This document shows positions 22,940 to 35,300 of a stretch of 64,000 nucleotides of DNA, piece after piece. The notes below the pieces were generated by a model. That model worked only from the letters and a program-made list of their open reading frames with translations. It ran no database searches and was not told the origin of the DNA. The stretch comes from Sitta carolinensis (lineage: Eukaryota > Chordata > Aves > Passeriformes > Sittidae): contig CM063292.1 of NCBI GenBank assembly GCA_032173965.1, forward strand, positions 293,001 to 357,000, in the 5' to 3' direction. How positions within the stretch are numbered: the stretch's first letter is position 1; the number at the start of each line of letters is the position of its first letter. The translations under genes were made by a program, and so were the position numbers.

Positions 22940-23260
22940 AGGAGCCATTGTGTTGTTTGTCAATTCACCAAATGCCCTGAAGAAATTGCGAGTTAGGAAA
23001 AGGAAATTCAAGCATTTATAGAATATATTGCTATTCAAAACACCAAAAGAACTGTTTTGCAAATAGTAGCACTGCTGAAGAGGGGAGAGAAGTACATCAG
23101 TCATTTGATATTACATATAAGCAGTTTATTAAAGAATTAAATATTTATAGACTATAAAGCAAGCAGGCCGATGAGTTGCAAACAGCTTGCTGAGAAGTAT
23201 GTTATAAACATTGAGTCTGTCAGGGACTAATAAAGTATGGAGAACACAAATGTTTTATAA
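22940..23260. other. AT-rich unique block, weakly enhancer-like
   Basis: Words such as GAAATTGCGAGTTAGG, TTTGCAAATAGTAGC and GAATTAAATATTTATAGAC occur in non-repetitive AT-rich DNA containing isolated CpGs. It may be a regulatory block, but the motif density is lower than at 18-20 kb. Confidence 0.2.
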
Positions 23261-25668
23261 AATCACCAGACCAGTGATGAATCCCCACAGCTGAGCAGCT
23301 GCAGAACCCATGCAGGTTCTTGCTGCCCCATGGCCCCAGAGCCAGCACAGGAAGGATGGAGTCGGATGGGGCTGTGTGACTGCAGACACACCAAGCACTA
23401 ATGAGAATGCACAGGATTCAGTGCTTGGAGAAACTCAATTTTTCATGTTTTTCTAAACACAGATCTATTAATAGAAAGTTCAGGAGTTTTCAGAGAGTTC
23501 AAGGCACTTCCCTCTTTAGCTTTTTATTACAGCTAATCTTCCATTTCCAACAAAATTAAAGTTTGTGATTCAGATTAAGGTCCCCTCCCTGCAAAGCCCT
23601 TGCCTCTCCTGCCCTTCACTAAAGCCCCAAGCACCAGCTTCCCTGTCCCCAGTAGTCCTCTGCAGCATCCAGACTCATGTCTGGAGAGTAGCACTCTCTC
23701 CATCACAGACACAGCACATTTGCAAGGAACAATTAAGATTTTCAGAGACTGCACAAGAGGAACGAATAGGTGCTGGCAGACCCCAAGGACAGGAATACCT
23801 TTTTGTTGGCAACACTGGGGGAAAGGGCAGCTCATGGTAGCAGTGGGCGTTTTTCCTGCATGAAATGGACAGGTTTCATTTTCAGACACATCTGTCGCAG
23901 CAATCATGAGGAGATTGCTGTTCTGTTACTAGTGGAGATGAAAGACTCTCTAGACCACTTTATATTTTTGTGCAGTCAAGCCCAGGCCCAGAAGTGATTT
24001 TTGATATAGGGTGGTCAAATCTAGGCAGATTCCTAACAGCTGTCCCCACAATTTCAAGCTTGGTGGGGTGGATGAAACTCCCAAGGGGTCCAGGCATTTC
24101 CAGCCATTTGGAATTCACTCTTTGCACACCAGCAGGACTCAGACCCACCTGAAACTGCCAGGCACCACTGATCCCCTTCCTTGGGCACTCCACCCTCCTG
24201 GGGGCAGCAGCCAGAGCAGTGCCTGACACACAGGTAGGGGGCTGCCCAGAGATGGTGCTGGTGCTTCCTTCCTGACTCAGGTAAGTCCTTGCGAGGTGAC
24301 AGTGTTAATTAGCACAAGAATAAGCAGGCTAAGAACTATCTGGGGTTGGTGAAGATTCCATTTAGAAGACAGAGAGAAACCTCCATTTGCCAGATGCTCT
24401 TTCTGCACTCAGACAAGGCGGGAGATTGTCATCCTCTGAGATGTAATTAAGACAGATATTTTTTTCAATAATTTGCACTAATTATACAAGCTTATTTGCC
24501 AGGAAGGGTATATCAGACTAAATTTTGGGTTAAATAGCAACCTTTGTTGTCCTGTGTGGAAATTATTATAGCGAGGTTCAGGTCTCTCTAGACTCACAGG
24601 CTGCAGAAGGTGTATTGAAAAGCACAGCCCTATCAAAGGCACAAACCCCATTAGTTCCAGATGGATTGCTTGAGTGGTTTCCCTCTCTTGAGCCCAGAAC
24701 CTGTTAGCTTCAGGGGTTTCTACAGGAAAGTGTGGTACCTCCCAGAGAGCATCATAACCAAATTCTGCTGTTCCTGTGCTGCTAAAGCTGCTGCTGTCAG
24801 CACAAGCCCCACCACTGACTAAGCCCTGCAAGGATCCCTAAGCACGATCTCAAACAGGACTGTATCTGTAGAGCTTCAGTGTTCCTATTCCCTATTCTCC
24901 CTTCCTCCAGCCTCACCTCTCCCCTCTCCCCACATCAGCACACCACGACATTTTGCACCCTCAGCTAGGTTTCTATACCCCAGTAATTTTACCAAATATT
25001 ATTCTATCCCTCTCCTTCCCTACAATCCTAAAATCATGGAACACAGTGCCATGTGCTGGGGCCATGCCTCATTGCATTGACAAGTTCTCTGCAGGACACA
25101 CAGCCCAGCTCTTGGCCTGCCCCCATCATTGCTGTTGCAGATTTTGGTGCTGTGCCCATCTCAACCCCTCAGGGCCATTAGTTCATGGCACAACTCACTG
25201 ACCCCACATTTGACATGTTTCAAGTTACTATTTACCCTATGGTCCTTTGCTGCTCCAGCGTTTTACCTCATCTCCAGGCACCCTCCAGCACTCACACTTC
25301 CTGATACCCCTCTCCAAGACCAACTGCCTCCCCTCCATCTAGGTGTTTCAGTAGGGTTTTGTGTTGCTGGAATGTGAAGTTCCTTCTCCCTTGTCTGTCA
25401 CAGGGCCAGCTCAACCACTGCCATCCATTTCTAGTGTTGACACCTTAGCCAACCTCATTCCTAGAGCCCCTCTGGACACAGCTGTGGCTCTCCCTGCTCC
25501 CCAGGTGTGGGTGCAGGAACCCCACCCTCCTTTCAGACCGGGATGGACACGTTACTAACACACTGTTTGTACTTTCTCCTCCCAGTCCCATCCCACTCAA
25601 GGCCTTGCTGGCACCTGCTTGAACTGCTGTAAAGTCAGCAGCTCCCCAACCCCTTAGCTCTCACCTAC
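23261..25668. other. no recognised gene; AT-rich patch at 24.42-24.50 kb
   Basis: A 2.4-kb stretch with no supportable gene. A brief AT-rich run at 24440-24495 (GATGTAATTAAGACAG, AATTTGCACTAATTATAC) is the only noteworthy segment. Confidence 0.5.
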
Positions 25669-25783
25669 CTTCTTTGTGAGGACATGGAGAACAAGGAAGA
25701 GACAGGCTGCTCGGGGAGAATGCTCCGGGATGAGAATTGTCAGCACATTTTGTTGGCATATTCCCATCTGGTAACATTATGAC
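25669..25783 (-). CDS. candidate 115-bp coding exon with strong splice sites
   Basis: Minus-strand CTCCTTACCTCCATCCTGCAG is a good acceptor. The next 115 bp end CACAAAGAAG and are followed by the donor GTAGGTGAG. Only one frame lacks stops, and it is open throughout. The peptide starts VIMLPDGNMPTKCADN, continues with a Ser/Pro/Cys-rich stretch and ends at a CPHKE motif plus one base, so the exon runs from phase 0 to phase 1. The 68-bp candidate at 18.1 kb can accept phase 1 without a stop. I recognise no domain. It may be part of a disordered region of a protein, or an lncRNA exon that happens to be open. Confidence 0.35.
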
Positions 25784-27979
25784 CTGCAGGATGGAGGTAA
25801 GGAGTTCCAGCTGAGTATGGATTAAACACCTGTGTGCCCAAGCAAGCATCAGACTCACAGGCCAAATCATAAAGAGGAGATATTTAAAGGTGTGCTTGCT
25901 GTTCCTCTGTAAGCATTTTGCAGATCTCTGTGTGGTGCCGAGCATTAGTCAGGCAGCTAACGTGCATCACTCAGGCCAGGAAACCCCAGGAGAAAGGGAA
26001 TGACAAACACTGTGACATGCAGCTCTGTGTGAGCCTAGTGATTTCAGTCAGCACTAAGGGAACCGACTGTCCTCTCAGGCATTCAGGGACTCACATCTGA
26101 GCTATTGCAAACTTCCCAAGCACATCTTCCCTACCCACACATATGTGCAGAGCCTGTTTGTTGTCCATGGCTGGAGCCAGAACTTTGAGTGGAGAATGAC
26201 CTGTTCAGGCTTAGAGAGAAGCTGCTCCAGGGTTGTAGTGATGCAGGGCAGAGCTGCCCCAGGGGTGTGGGGGACAGTGTGCCTTTGAAAGCTAAAACTC
26301 TCTCGTATGCTGCCATGACCAACCCATCTCCAGCAGCATGAAGTGTACATTTTCACAGGCAACACCGACCAGCTGGACCACATTCCCAGGAGAACTGGTG
26401 CTTTGTGTCCTGTATCTTGCACACCTAACTCAGAACAGGAACATATTTCAGCAGGCAACAGATTATCCCAAGCACATTGTCCCAGAACTGGGTGGTTCTG
26501 AGCATAGCTCAGACAAAGATGATGCTGTGTGCCTCTCACAAATTCAGGTTTAAATACAGCAAATATACACATCATAGACTTTGTTATAGATGTTCCCTGT
26601 GTATTAAGATGGACTTATTTTACTTAGTGGTCTCCTTTAAGGAATATTTGTCATCTTGTGAGCAAGGCTACTGCTGAACACTCTGCTTCCACCTGCCCAG
26701 TCAGATCTATGGCCCTGGGTGCTGGTTCAGTGCCTGGCACGTGTCTCAGTGTTGGCTGACAGGACGTGTCACACCACCTGGCAGCTGCAACACCTTGAGC
26801 CTTGAGCACTGGGAAGAGCTCAGAACCCACCCTCCCACCCCTCCACCCCAGAGCAGTGGGAACTGAGCACCCTGCAAAATTGTCATGCAGTGTGTTTGAC
26901 CTAATGTGCTGGAAAACTTGCAAGGAGGAGGAGGAGGATGATTCCTCTCACCTCCCATGTGATGTTACCCCACATCAACACTCACCAGACTGCCTCTGCT
27001 TTGGCTCTAATGCCAGCACAAGGGAGGTGCAGGAAAAAATTTCAAAGCTGAGAAGGGAGGAATACTGGAACACTCCCTTTTAGCATGGTCCATTAGTTAG
27101 GTTTAAACAGCTCCAGAAACTCCACCACTGATCTCTAGGAAGGGGGTCTACAGCAAAGACCAGCAATATTTAAACATTTGCATTGTGAGGACAGAAAAGG
27201 GATAACCTGAAAAACCTACAACTACATCCCTGGTTAGTCCTTGGAGGCACTAGTTGATTCCCAGCCTACATTTACCATCCTAAATAAATGTGAGAATTAA
27301 ATTGTTATCTTCTTATCAAACACCACAAAAGACTGGCCCAAAATAGCACTTTCCCCTTGCAAAGGGTTCCCACTGTTTCATTGTTCATTCATTCCTGTAG
27401 GAATAATCCATTCTGTTTGTATGAGTGTGCTGGAATGGCTGGAGGGGTAGGATGGATTCCTAAAGTGTGATTCATAGTCAATGCTCTTGAGCAGGAACAG
27501 GCCAGGTGCTAATCCTCTGTTTTGTATGCCCAAAAAGCAGCATTTGACATCAAGGCTTTGCACTGAGTTTGTGCAGCAGATGTGCAGCTGCACTCACCTG
27601 GGGAGCCCTGTCAGAGCAGTGGGTGGTGAGGTGAACACCACGTCAGCCATGGCATCAGCCTCCCGCCTCTGGCATGAAATCCACCCATCTCTGCTGATCA
27701 CTGTTTAATTCAAAGGCTGTTTTAAAGGATGTGATTTTAATGAGCACACAGCTCAGACCAGGAATACTGTATTTCTTTCTCCTGAGTGATGAAGTGGGCA
27801 CTTGGACTCTTTGCATTGATTTCTAATCTGCTATTTCATACTCTGAGAGTGAGTCTGGAAACCACATTCTCTCAGCTGCTCTTTGAGGGTGTCTGTAAGT
27901 AAGAGCAGCTGAGGCTGGTCAGGCCAAAAGGTAGGACCCAAATATCAGAGTCCCAGATTTTACTCAGCCTGGCCAACCA
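25784..27979. other. no recognised gene
   Basis: Unique sequence with short ORFs only. A GGAGGAGGAGGATG run lies near 26926 and a CCACCC-rich run near 26828. Nothing else recognised. Confidence 0.55.
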
Positions 27980-27982
27980 GAC

Positions 27983-28062
27983 TAGTAATAACAATAACGA
28001 TAATAACAATAACAATAGTAATAACAACAACAACAGGAACAATAATAATCATAGTAGTAATG
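27983..28062. repeat. degenerate (AATAAC)n / (AAC)n microsatellite
   Basis: Imperfect repeats of AATAAC, AACAAC and AATAAT cover about 80 bp. The minus-strand Ile/Val-rich ORF over it is a by-product of the repeat. Confidence 0.9.
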
Positions 28063-28699
28063 AGAGAAGACGTGCAGACTTTGATGCAAAGGAGCTCAAA
28101 GTGGAGCTCTGGTCCTTGGGCTGTAGACAAGTTCCACCTTCCCAGGGCGGGCAAAATGTTTGGAAGACAGGAAGTTAAAAGCACGTGGATCTACTAATCA
28201 GAAAGCCAAAGGCGCACACAGACCCACCCTCAGACCCACTCCTGAGCACACCTGGCTTTTGGCTCATTCCCTGGGTGCACCACAGCCACGGCAGGGCAGC
28301 GGCCTGTTCTTGGTTCCTAAGAGCCTGACTCTCAGGAAAGTGCCCAACACAGTCACACTACTTTCCCCAAACAGCACAGGGATCACACTCTTTTGCCATT
28401 AAGCCTGGGTCAGGTTTCTGACAAGGAACTCCTGTAATCAAAGTGACAAAAATCTTCTTTCCAGATTCAGAGGAGACCTTTACTATTTGTTACTATAAGG
28501 CAAAGGCTTATAGTTGGGTTTTTTTTCATTGCAGTTGCTTTGTTTCAGAGGTCATGAAACACACCCTCCTCTCCTTAAAAACCAGCACTGGGGATTTAAT
28601 TCCTGTGCATCCTGACAAACTGCATCCCACAGATGTCGATGCCTACTGCCTGCAGGTCCTCTGACCAGGTCCCTGCCACCCTCACACCACCCACTACTG

Positions 28700-29240
28700 T
28701 AATTTATGTGGAGCCAGAAATATTCTTTAGACTCATCAGCCGCTGTGAAGCCAGAGCTGTAAAGTCAGATCTTTTCCTCCTTTAAATGTGACTGGCTATT
28801 TACTCCCTAACAATTCTGCTTCAGAGCTGATTTAGCATTTTTATTGGAATGTGAAAGCTCTTAAAAGAAGAAAAAAATCTAATCAGGCAGAAGAGATAGA
28901 AAACTTGCTGAATTTTTTCTCCCCCCTTTGCACCCCTTCAATCCTATCAAAAGCACATCTTCCATTCATTGCTTCCCCATGTCATTATGACAAGCGGCTA
29001 CAAATCAATAGCAGCAGCACCGGCGGCCCCGGCCCGCGCGCGCCGTGATAAAGATTCACTCTCAACCCCGATTTGCTAATAGCACATAATAGCAGCCATT
29101 GGCGCCCCGCATTAAATCATACATTTCACTCGGCGTTTATTATGGGATTTTTAAAACTCCTCACCAAATTGGATTTTCTCGACGGTCTCTAATTTCCACA
29201 TTTATCATTTAACATTAAACTCCTCTGTGGGGAGGGGTTG
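28700..29240. promoter_or_regulatory. strongest conserved-noncoding-element-like block of the window
   Basis: A CpG-rich core (GGCCCGCGCGCGCCGTGATA near 29031-29050) is embedded in AT-rich DNA with many factor-like words. These include GATTTGCTAATAGCAC, GCCATTGGCGCCCCGC (CCAAT and E2F-like), CATTAAATCATAC, CGGCGTTTATTATGGG (HOX13/CDX-type TTTATTATGG), GGATTTTCTCGACGG and ATCATTTAACATTAAAC. There is no long ORF and no repeat similarity. CpGs kept within AT-rich unique sequence are a hallmark of deeply conserved vertebrate elements. It sits about 160 bp downstream, on the minus strand, of a candidate 12-bp microexon. Confidence 0.45.
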
Positions 29241-29401
29241 GGAACTGGGGAAGGAAGAGAGGAGCCATGCAATTCTGTATTTTCCTCTTTCTTTTTTATG
29301 AAAACCCATAAATAATCCCAGGTATAGGTGCCATCAGCCCTGAAGTTTAAATATATAAAATACCAGAATTTAGGATAGAATAGCTTTGGGACTCAGCTTA
29401 C

Positions 29402-29413
29402 CTTCATGTAGCC
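29402..29413 (-). CDS. candidate 12-bp microexon (GGCTACATGAAG)
   Basis: On the minus strand a long pyrimidine tract (TTGCTCTCTCTTTAATTTCC, then TCTTCTTTATCAG) precedes GGCTACATGAAG, which is followed at once by the donor GTAAGCTG. Read in phase 0 it would insert Gly-Tyr-Met-Lys without changing frame, the usual behaviour of neuronal microexons. The acceptor is among the best in the window. Alternatively the acceptor may serve a longer exon, or the pair may be chance. No microexon with this peptide is known to me. Confidence 0.3.
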
Positions 29414-31229
29414 CTGATAAAGAAGAGGAAATTAAAGAGAGAGCAATAAGGAAACAGATTTTAAATTACAAATCCAATAAGCAAAATAGTCAACAAAGTA
29501 AGCGGGTATGAAAAGCACTAGGGAAAATGACTGTGAATTTCCTCATTTGAAAGAGCTAGTAGCAAGGAAAGATGGTCCAAAATTTTTTAAAACCCCAATG
29601 AAACATACACAAATAAAATCTTATTGTCTCTTTTCAGTTCATAGAAAATTAATTTAGCAAATATAGTGAAAACTTAACTACAGAGGAGCTTTGCCAAGTC
29701 AGAGAACATGAATCCTGAAATCCAGGTGACCAGAGAACTGCACCAGGGGACAAGTGATCAGGGAACTCTGCCCAGTCCATGCCAGTGCCAGACAGAGACC
29801 ACACGTGACCTTCCCTGCTCTTACACCAAGTAGAGCTGCTCAGTATGAAGGCTCAAATCCTTCATCATCTTGGCCTGGAAAGATCCCAGATCCCAGGCGA
29901 CTGGAAGCTGTCTCCATTCAGACATGAATTTGATTCTGCCCTGAAAAAAGGCCATGATTCCTGAAACAGGAGGTGATGTGATAAAGGCATGGTGAATTAA
30001 GCTTTCAGTGTTTGTGATTTCCAGCCATAAGACATGAACTCAATCAGCCTCTGTCCAACATCCAATTAGTACAGTCACCTCAATTCACAAACTACTGAGG
30101 AGTTTAACCAGGACTCTGCTTAAAAGTGCTGGGAGATTTCTGTTCTGGTATATTTTGGTTTCAATAAAGAGCTCTTTGAGATAAAATTCCTCAATTCAGC
30201 TGCTGAATCAACCACATCACAGGCCGCACTCCAAGAGCTCTGGGCCTTTTGCAGCTGCATCAATATTAGTCTGAATCCAGCTGAATGCAGGGGCAGCAAC
30301 TCTAATTATCTTCTCTTAAACTTATAGCAAAAGTCACAACATTCCAGAGCCTCTCATTTGAACTGCTACCTGATCCCCGGAGCATTAGCAGCAGTAGCAA
30401 AGGCTGGCAGGTGTAAATGCTCCTTGGCATCAGTCACCTCTCACAAAGCCAAAGACCATCCCAGCATGGCTTCTCCCTCCTTGGAATGGCTGGTAACTTT
30501 CATACAATTGTTTGAGTCGTCAGTTTAACGAGTCACAGCCCCAGCCCCGATGCCCACGAAGGAAGCAATGTGTGTGTCCCTCCTACCTACAGCCAGAGCT
30601 CGAACTTGGCCAATGCAAAACTGAACCACCATTTACTTACTGGAGACATCTGTTCAAAATTAGAACATCAACAATCTAGGAACACAGCAGAGGGAAAGAA
30701 TGTCATACTTTAGGGTAAGAGAATTTTTTCCTTTAATCGTCCCCATACAGTAAAGGACAAAGACTCCACAGACAAAAATCTTGCTGCACAACAAGTTTAA
30801 GGATGTGCTGGGATCCCGTTTCCTGTTTTTCCCTACTTTTTCTGTGGCATTGCCAATTCAGTTTGAGGCTTATTGCTACCATTTCCTACTTCTTAGTTTC
30901 ATACCTGCATTCAGGCATGGGAGCAGTCCCTAGGTGCTGGTGAATACACACTTTCCAATGCCTCCCACTGTTCCTTACAGCTCCAGAATCCAAAACATCC
31001 TGTGGTTTATTGATCCACCTAACCACACTTTGCTACCAATCTTTGCATTCTTCCTTACTCATGCATCAGAGTGGAAAGTGTGTGACACATCACTTTCCAA
31101 CTGACCTGAAGGGTTTTCACACCATGTAGTCACAATTCCCTCACAGCCACTCTTTCTCCTTCAATTGCATCTAACAGAAAAATATCCAGTATTACCAGAG
31201 TATTTCCATAGTTCTTGAGGAGACCCAGC
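29414..31229. other. no recognised gene; intron-like
   Basis: AT-rich unique sequence. A short motif run ACAATTGTTTGAGTCGTCAG at about 30505 contains CpG and E-box-like words. No ORF longer than chance and no repeat recognised. Confidence 0.5.
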
Positions 31230-31437
31230 GTGATGGTGATGAATGTGCTCTGGCCCTGGCACAGGTGCCCAGAGCAGCTGTGGCTGCCCCTGGATCCCTG
31301 GCAGTGTCCCAGGCCAGGATGGATGGGGCTTGGAGCAGCCTGGGATGGTGGAAGGTGTCCCTGCCCAGGGCAGGGGGGCTGAACTAGCTCCTCTTTAAAT
31401 GCCCCTTCCAACTTAAGCCCATCTGTGATTCTGTGAC
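31230..31437 (+). mobile_element. CR1 LINE 3' end, sense (typical avian tail)
   Basis: The segment follows the avian CR1 3' untranslated tail almost word for word: GGCACAGGTGCCCAGAGCAG, CTGTGGCTGCCCC, GGATCCCTGGCAGTGT, CCAGGATGGATGGGGCTTGG, GGAAGGTGTCCCTGCCCAGG, GCAGGGGGGCTGAACTAG and CCCCTTCCAACTTAAGCCC, ending in GATTCTGTGAC (the terminal octamer repeat). It is 5'-truncated with no ORF2 portion, as is usual for CR1. The minus-strand ORF across it is spurious. Confidence 0.95.
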
Positions 31438-32253
31438 TTCAGAACATAGTTGCTTCTATCCTGCCCTAAAGAGATCTGCTTGTGGGGGTTGAATGTCTGA
31501 GAAAGAACAGTGAGTTAGTTATCTGTGGATGCCATGTTTAGGCAGGTGTCAGCAAGGTCTGCAGGACACCCTGCAATGAAAATGAATCAGAAAAGGCTTC
31601 TTAAGAGCAATGCCACCCGAACATGGTTTCAGCCATGGTCAGGGAATCACATCCTGGGTTATCATGTTTGTGGTAAGAACATGGGATCTCATTTCTCTGT
31701 TATAATCACCCAGATTTGGATATTCATCTATAGGAGAAAATCAGTCTCTGCATGTGAAAACAAAAGTGTGGATGTGCTCCCTTCTAGCTGAAGGGGGCTG
31801 CTGGTGCCCTGGTAAGATCTACCTGACCTGGTCTTGCACAGGTTTTCCCAGTTCCTGCTGGGAGGGATCTCTGATCACTGCAACCTTTTCTGTGCAGGAA
31901 TTACTTCCCCCATGAAACTTCCCAAACTGCAGTCTGTACAGCAGGTTGTCTGAAACTCATTTGTGCTAATAATAATTCACATTTAGAGATGAAGATGTGT
32001 ACAACAGTGTCTCGTGCATGCCTTGCGGTAATAAAACAGATCAAGCTTTTAAGTGATTTATCTAAAAGATTATAGTAATTTAAAAACCCCAAAGGTTATG
32101 GCATTAATTAAATCCTTTGAAGCCCATGTAGGCTTTCCCTGGGACACTGAACCAGCATCTCAGTACCACTAGTTTTTGTTCACACTTCAGATCTTAAAAC
32201 TACAGGAAACATGGGACTGTTGCAAGAACACATGGATTTTCTGGTTTACAACA
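31438..32253. other. no recognised gene
   Basis: Intermediate-GC unique sequence after the CR1 tail; nothing supportable. Confidence 0.55.
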
Positions 32254-32312
32254 GAAAAAAAACCCAAAACAAAAAAACCAAAAAAACCCCCAAAAAACCC
32301 AAAAAACCCCCA
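32254..32312. repeat. A/C low-complexity tract
   Basis: Runs of A interrupted by two to five C (AAAAAACCCCC) for about 60 bp. The ORFs of Lys/Pro/Asn through it are artefacts. Confidence 0.9.
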
Positions 32313-35300
32313 GAACTCAAAGTATCAGAATTTGAATGGTCTCACATCCAAAAGGCAAATGCCCAAAAGAGCATAGGGTCAGCAGAATTGTAGGATGACA
32401 AAATCTCCATAAAATTTATTTTTACCCCAGCAAATAAAAGGTTTCACTAAAACAAATCAAACAGGACTTGCACAACTGGCTTCTGCCAGGGTTGTGTCAG
32501 TGGGATGAGGCCCAGGGCCAGCTCGCCAGGACCGTCCCTCCTGCAGCAAAGGGACGACAGGACGTCCGTTGGAATGTGTTTCCATTTTCCTGCCTTATGG
32601 AGAACACACTGCAAAGTTTCTCCTTGCATCTTATTAAGAGACAAATTCTGACTCGAGCCCAGCATGTCCAGGTGCAGAGGTCCCAGCAGTGCTGACAGGA
32701 TCTGCCCCAGGTGTGTTGGCCCAGATGGGGAGGCTGGAAGAGCTCCTTCCCACACAGGGAGCCTAGCACTGTGACACTGGGTGAATTCTGATCTCTTTCC
32801 ATGAGTGATCTCCAGCACCAAAGTTAAGCCTGTGAGCTCTCAGCCCCAGGGAGGATAAAGGGATGCTGAGACCCAGCATCCTCTCCTGTGGGACCAGGAC
32901 AGGGTGGCACTCATGGTGACACACCCAGGCTCCTACCACGCCAGGATTTAGGCACAGGGCACTCTCAGCATCATGGCCTCAGCATTATAATTTGTTTCTT
33001 TCATTCTGTCAGGGCTCAAACTTGTTGACCTTTCAATCACTGTTGTCCTCTCTATCCTCATCGTAGGGGACAGCAGGTTTATTACAGGGCAATTGGGAGC
33101 GTTCTCAGTAGAGTCATTTGTCCAAGGTAGTTCCTGCATCACTGTTCCTGATCAAACAGGATCAGAGCGCCAGGATTGGGTTAAGTGGCCTTCCCACTCC
33201 TGCGATGCTGAATGCCAAACGGGGCACATTAGCAGAGCTATGGATGAATGTCAGCAAATGGGCTGCAGCTGGGGCAAACCTCAGTGCTAAACACAGTCGT
33301 ACTGAAAAGTGAAAAGCTAAAGCAGTGCTTGTGTTTCCTCAGGATGGTGAGAAGGCAAAAGATGTAAGGAACAGTGCTAAAATGGGTGAGGGTCTGCCCA
33401 AGGGAGAGCTACAGCAGGGCAGGATTTTATATTGACCAACTGCCACCTTCCTAATATAAAGGAGTATTTTTCAGTATTATCCAGTGCTGAAGTTCTGGCA
33501 CTGGAAGGCAGCAGTTCCATCCTTCAAACCAAAGCTGCAGATGACCTCAAACAGCTTAAGACAGGTCTGCTTTAAATCCACCCAGACCTGCTCCTGGCCA
33601 GTGCAAAACACAGACTCTAGCTAGAAGAGTTCTGGGCTTTTTTGTTTTTAATTGTGCAAAGAGGTGCCAGGCACTAAAGCTGACCTGCATTTCCACGTGA
33701 TACATTGTGAACAAACAGGTAGGGAAGGTCTCTTCCCAAAACTGTCTCAGTGTTGATGCCGTGCCCACAAGCAGCCCTGCCCAGCAGGCAAACACCCAGA
33801 GAGCAGCAGCGCCTGCCCAAGTCCTCCTGCCAGGTCCCATCTGGTGCCAGGGGGACCAAGAGCTGCTCTCACTCTGTAGCAACACACAGGTAGAAATAGG
33901 CACCTGCACCTTTAAAGTTCTTCAGCATTAAATCAGTGATGCAGAGCAGCAATAATATCAAGCTATTCTGCCGACAGGAATCCTGGAGATACAGACCCGA
34001 ACCAGCAAAGCTGATTAGTAGTGTGGGAGCTCCTTGCATGCTCCTCCAAAACACAATTAAAAGAGCTTTATTCTGAGTAACAAGAGGGTTAGAGGGTCAG
34101 AAGAGTTTCCATTTCAAAAGGCAGCAGGATACAAGCTAGCAGGAAGAGGAAAGCAAATTGCCCAGATTTTGTGCTAGAAATGTGGGTATTTAAGCTGCTG
34201 GGCTTCAATTTCTCACCAAAATTTTATCCCACCATTCCTAAGGAAAATAGGAAAATCAGTACAAAGACAAGCCTTTTCAGTATTGTGTTGGCAATAACCC
34301 TGCTTCCACCTGCAGCAAATACGGGTTCTTTCACCTTGCTTCAACTTTGGGCTTCCCCATTGAGTCTTACAAAGAAACAATAAAAATCCTTTTAACTTGC
34401 TCCATATTAAAGTTCATTATTATTAAAAAAAAAAAAAAGAAAAGAAAAAAAATACTTAGACACTGTAGAGGAACCTCCAGCAAACAGTCTTTCATTCAGC
34501 ACTGGCTTTAAGGATCTAAAAAGGCAGTCTCCAAAATACAGAAATATTGTCCAGTGTCTTGCAGTCTGCAGTTCACCTTGTTCCATGCTTCTTTCTGTGG
34601 CCCAGTCTGGTTGCAGTCAGCTGCCTTCCTGCAGGCCCCAGGGAAGATTGCTTTTAGGAGATTTTCTATCTACATATTTTAACCGAATCAATGTGCAGCG
34701 TTTCTATGAAATGAATGCTGCAGAGATGACAAAAACTGTGTAGATTTCCTTGGATAGAGCCTAGAGGAAGCATAGGAGGACCAGAGCTGCTGGATTTCAC
34801 AGAAACTAGCCAATACCAAATAATAATAAACAAACCCCATAAACATCAGTGAAAGCAGTGTGGAAGGTGGCTTCGTCTAAATCTGAAGGGTGGACAGATT
34901 TTGCTTTGTTGCCCTGGTTTGGGATTTCCAGAAGTTACTTGGCTTTCCTCAGATCAGCATGACCTTGTCTCCATCTCTCTGAGGACACAGGAAAGGGGAG
35001 ATCTTTCCTCAAATGCTGCCAAAGCAACAGGCTGCTCACTCATTCCTGGCTTTTCTGCTAACATATAGGTAGCAAGAGAGAAGTGATTTACTCCATAGGT
35101 TCTCTAGATACACCCAGAGAAATAAAACAACCCTTTTCTGAATAAATCAGTTTCCAAATATTTGTTGTATTATAGGAACCCAAAGAAATATGATTTTTAT
35201 ATATAAAAATTGAAAAATTCTAAGATGCAGCAGATTCCAGGTTTGGGGGGAAAAAAGACAAACTGGGTTGGGATCTTGCATTCAAGCTTTTCTGTTGATT

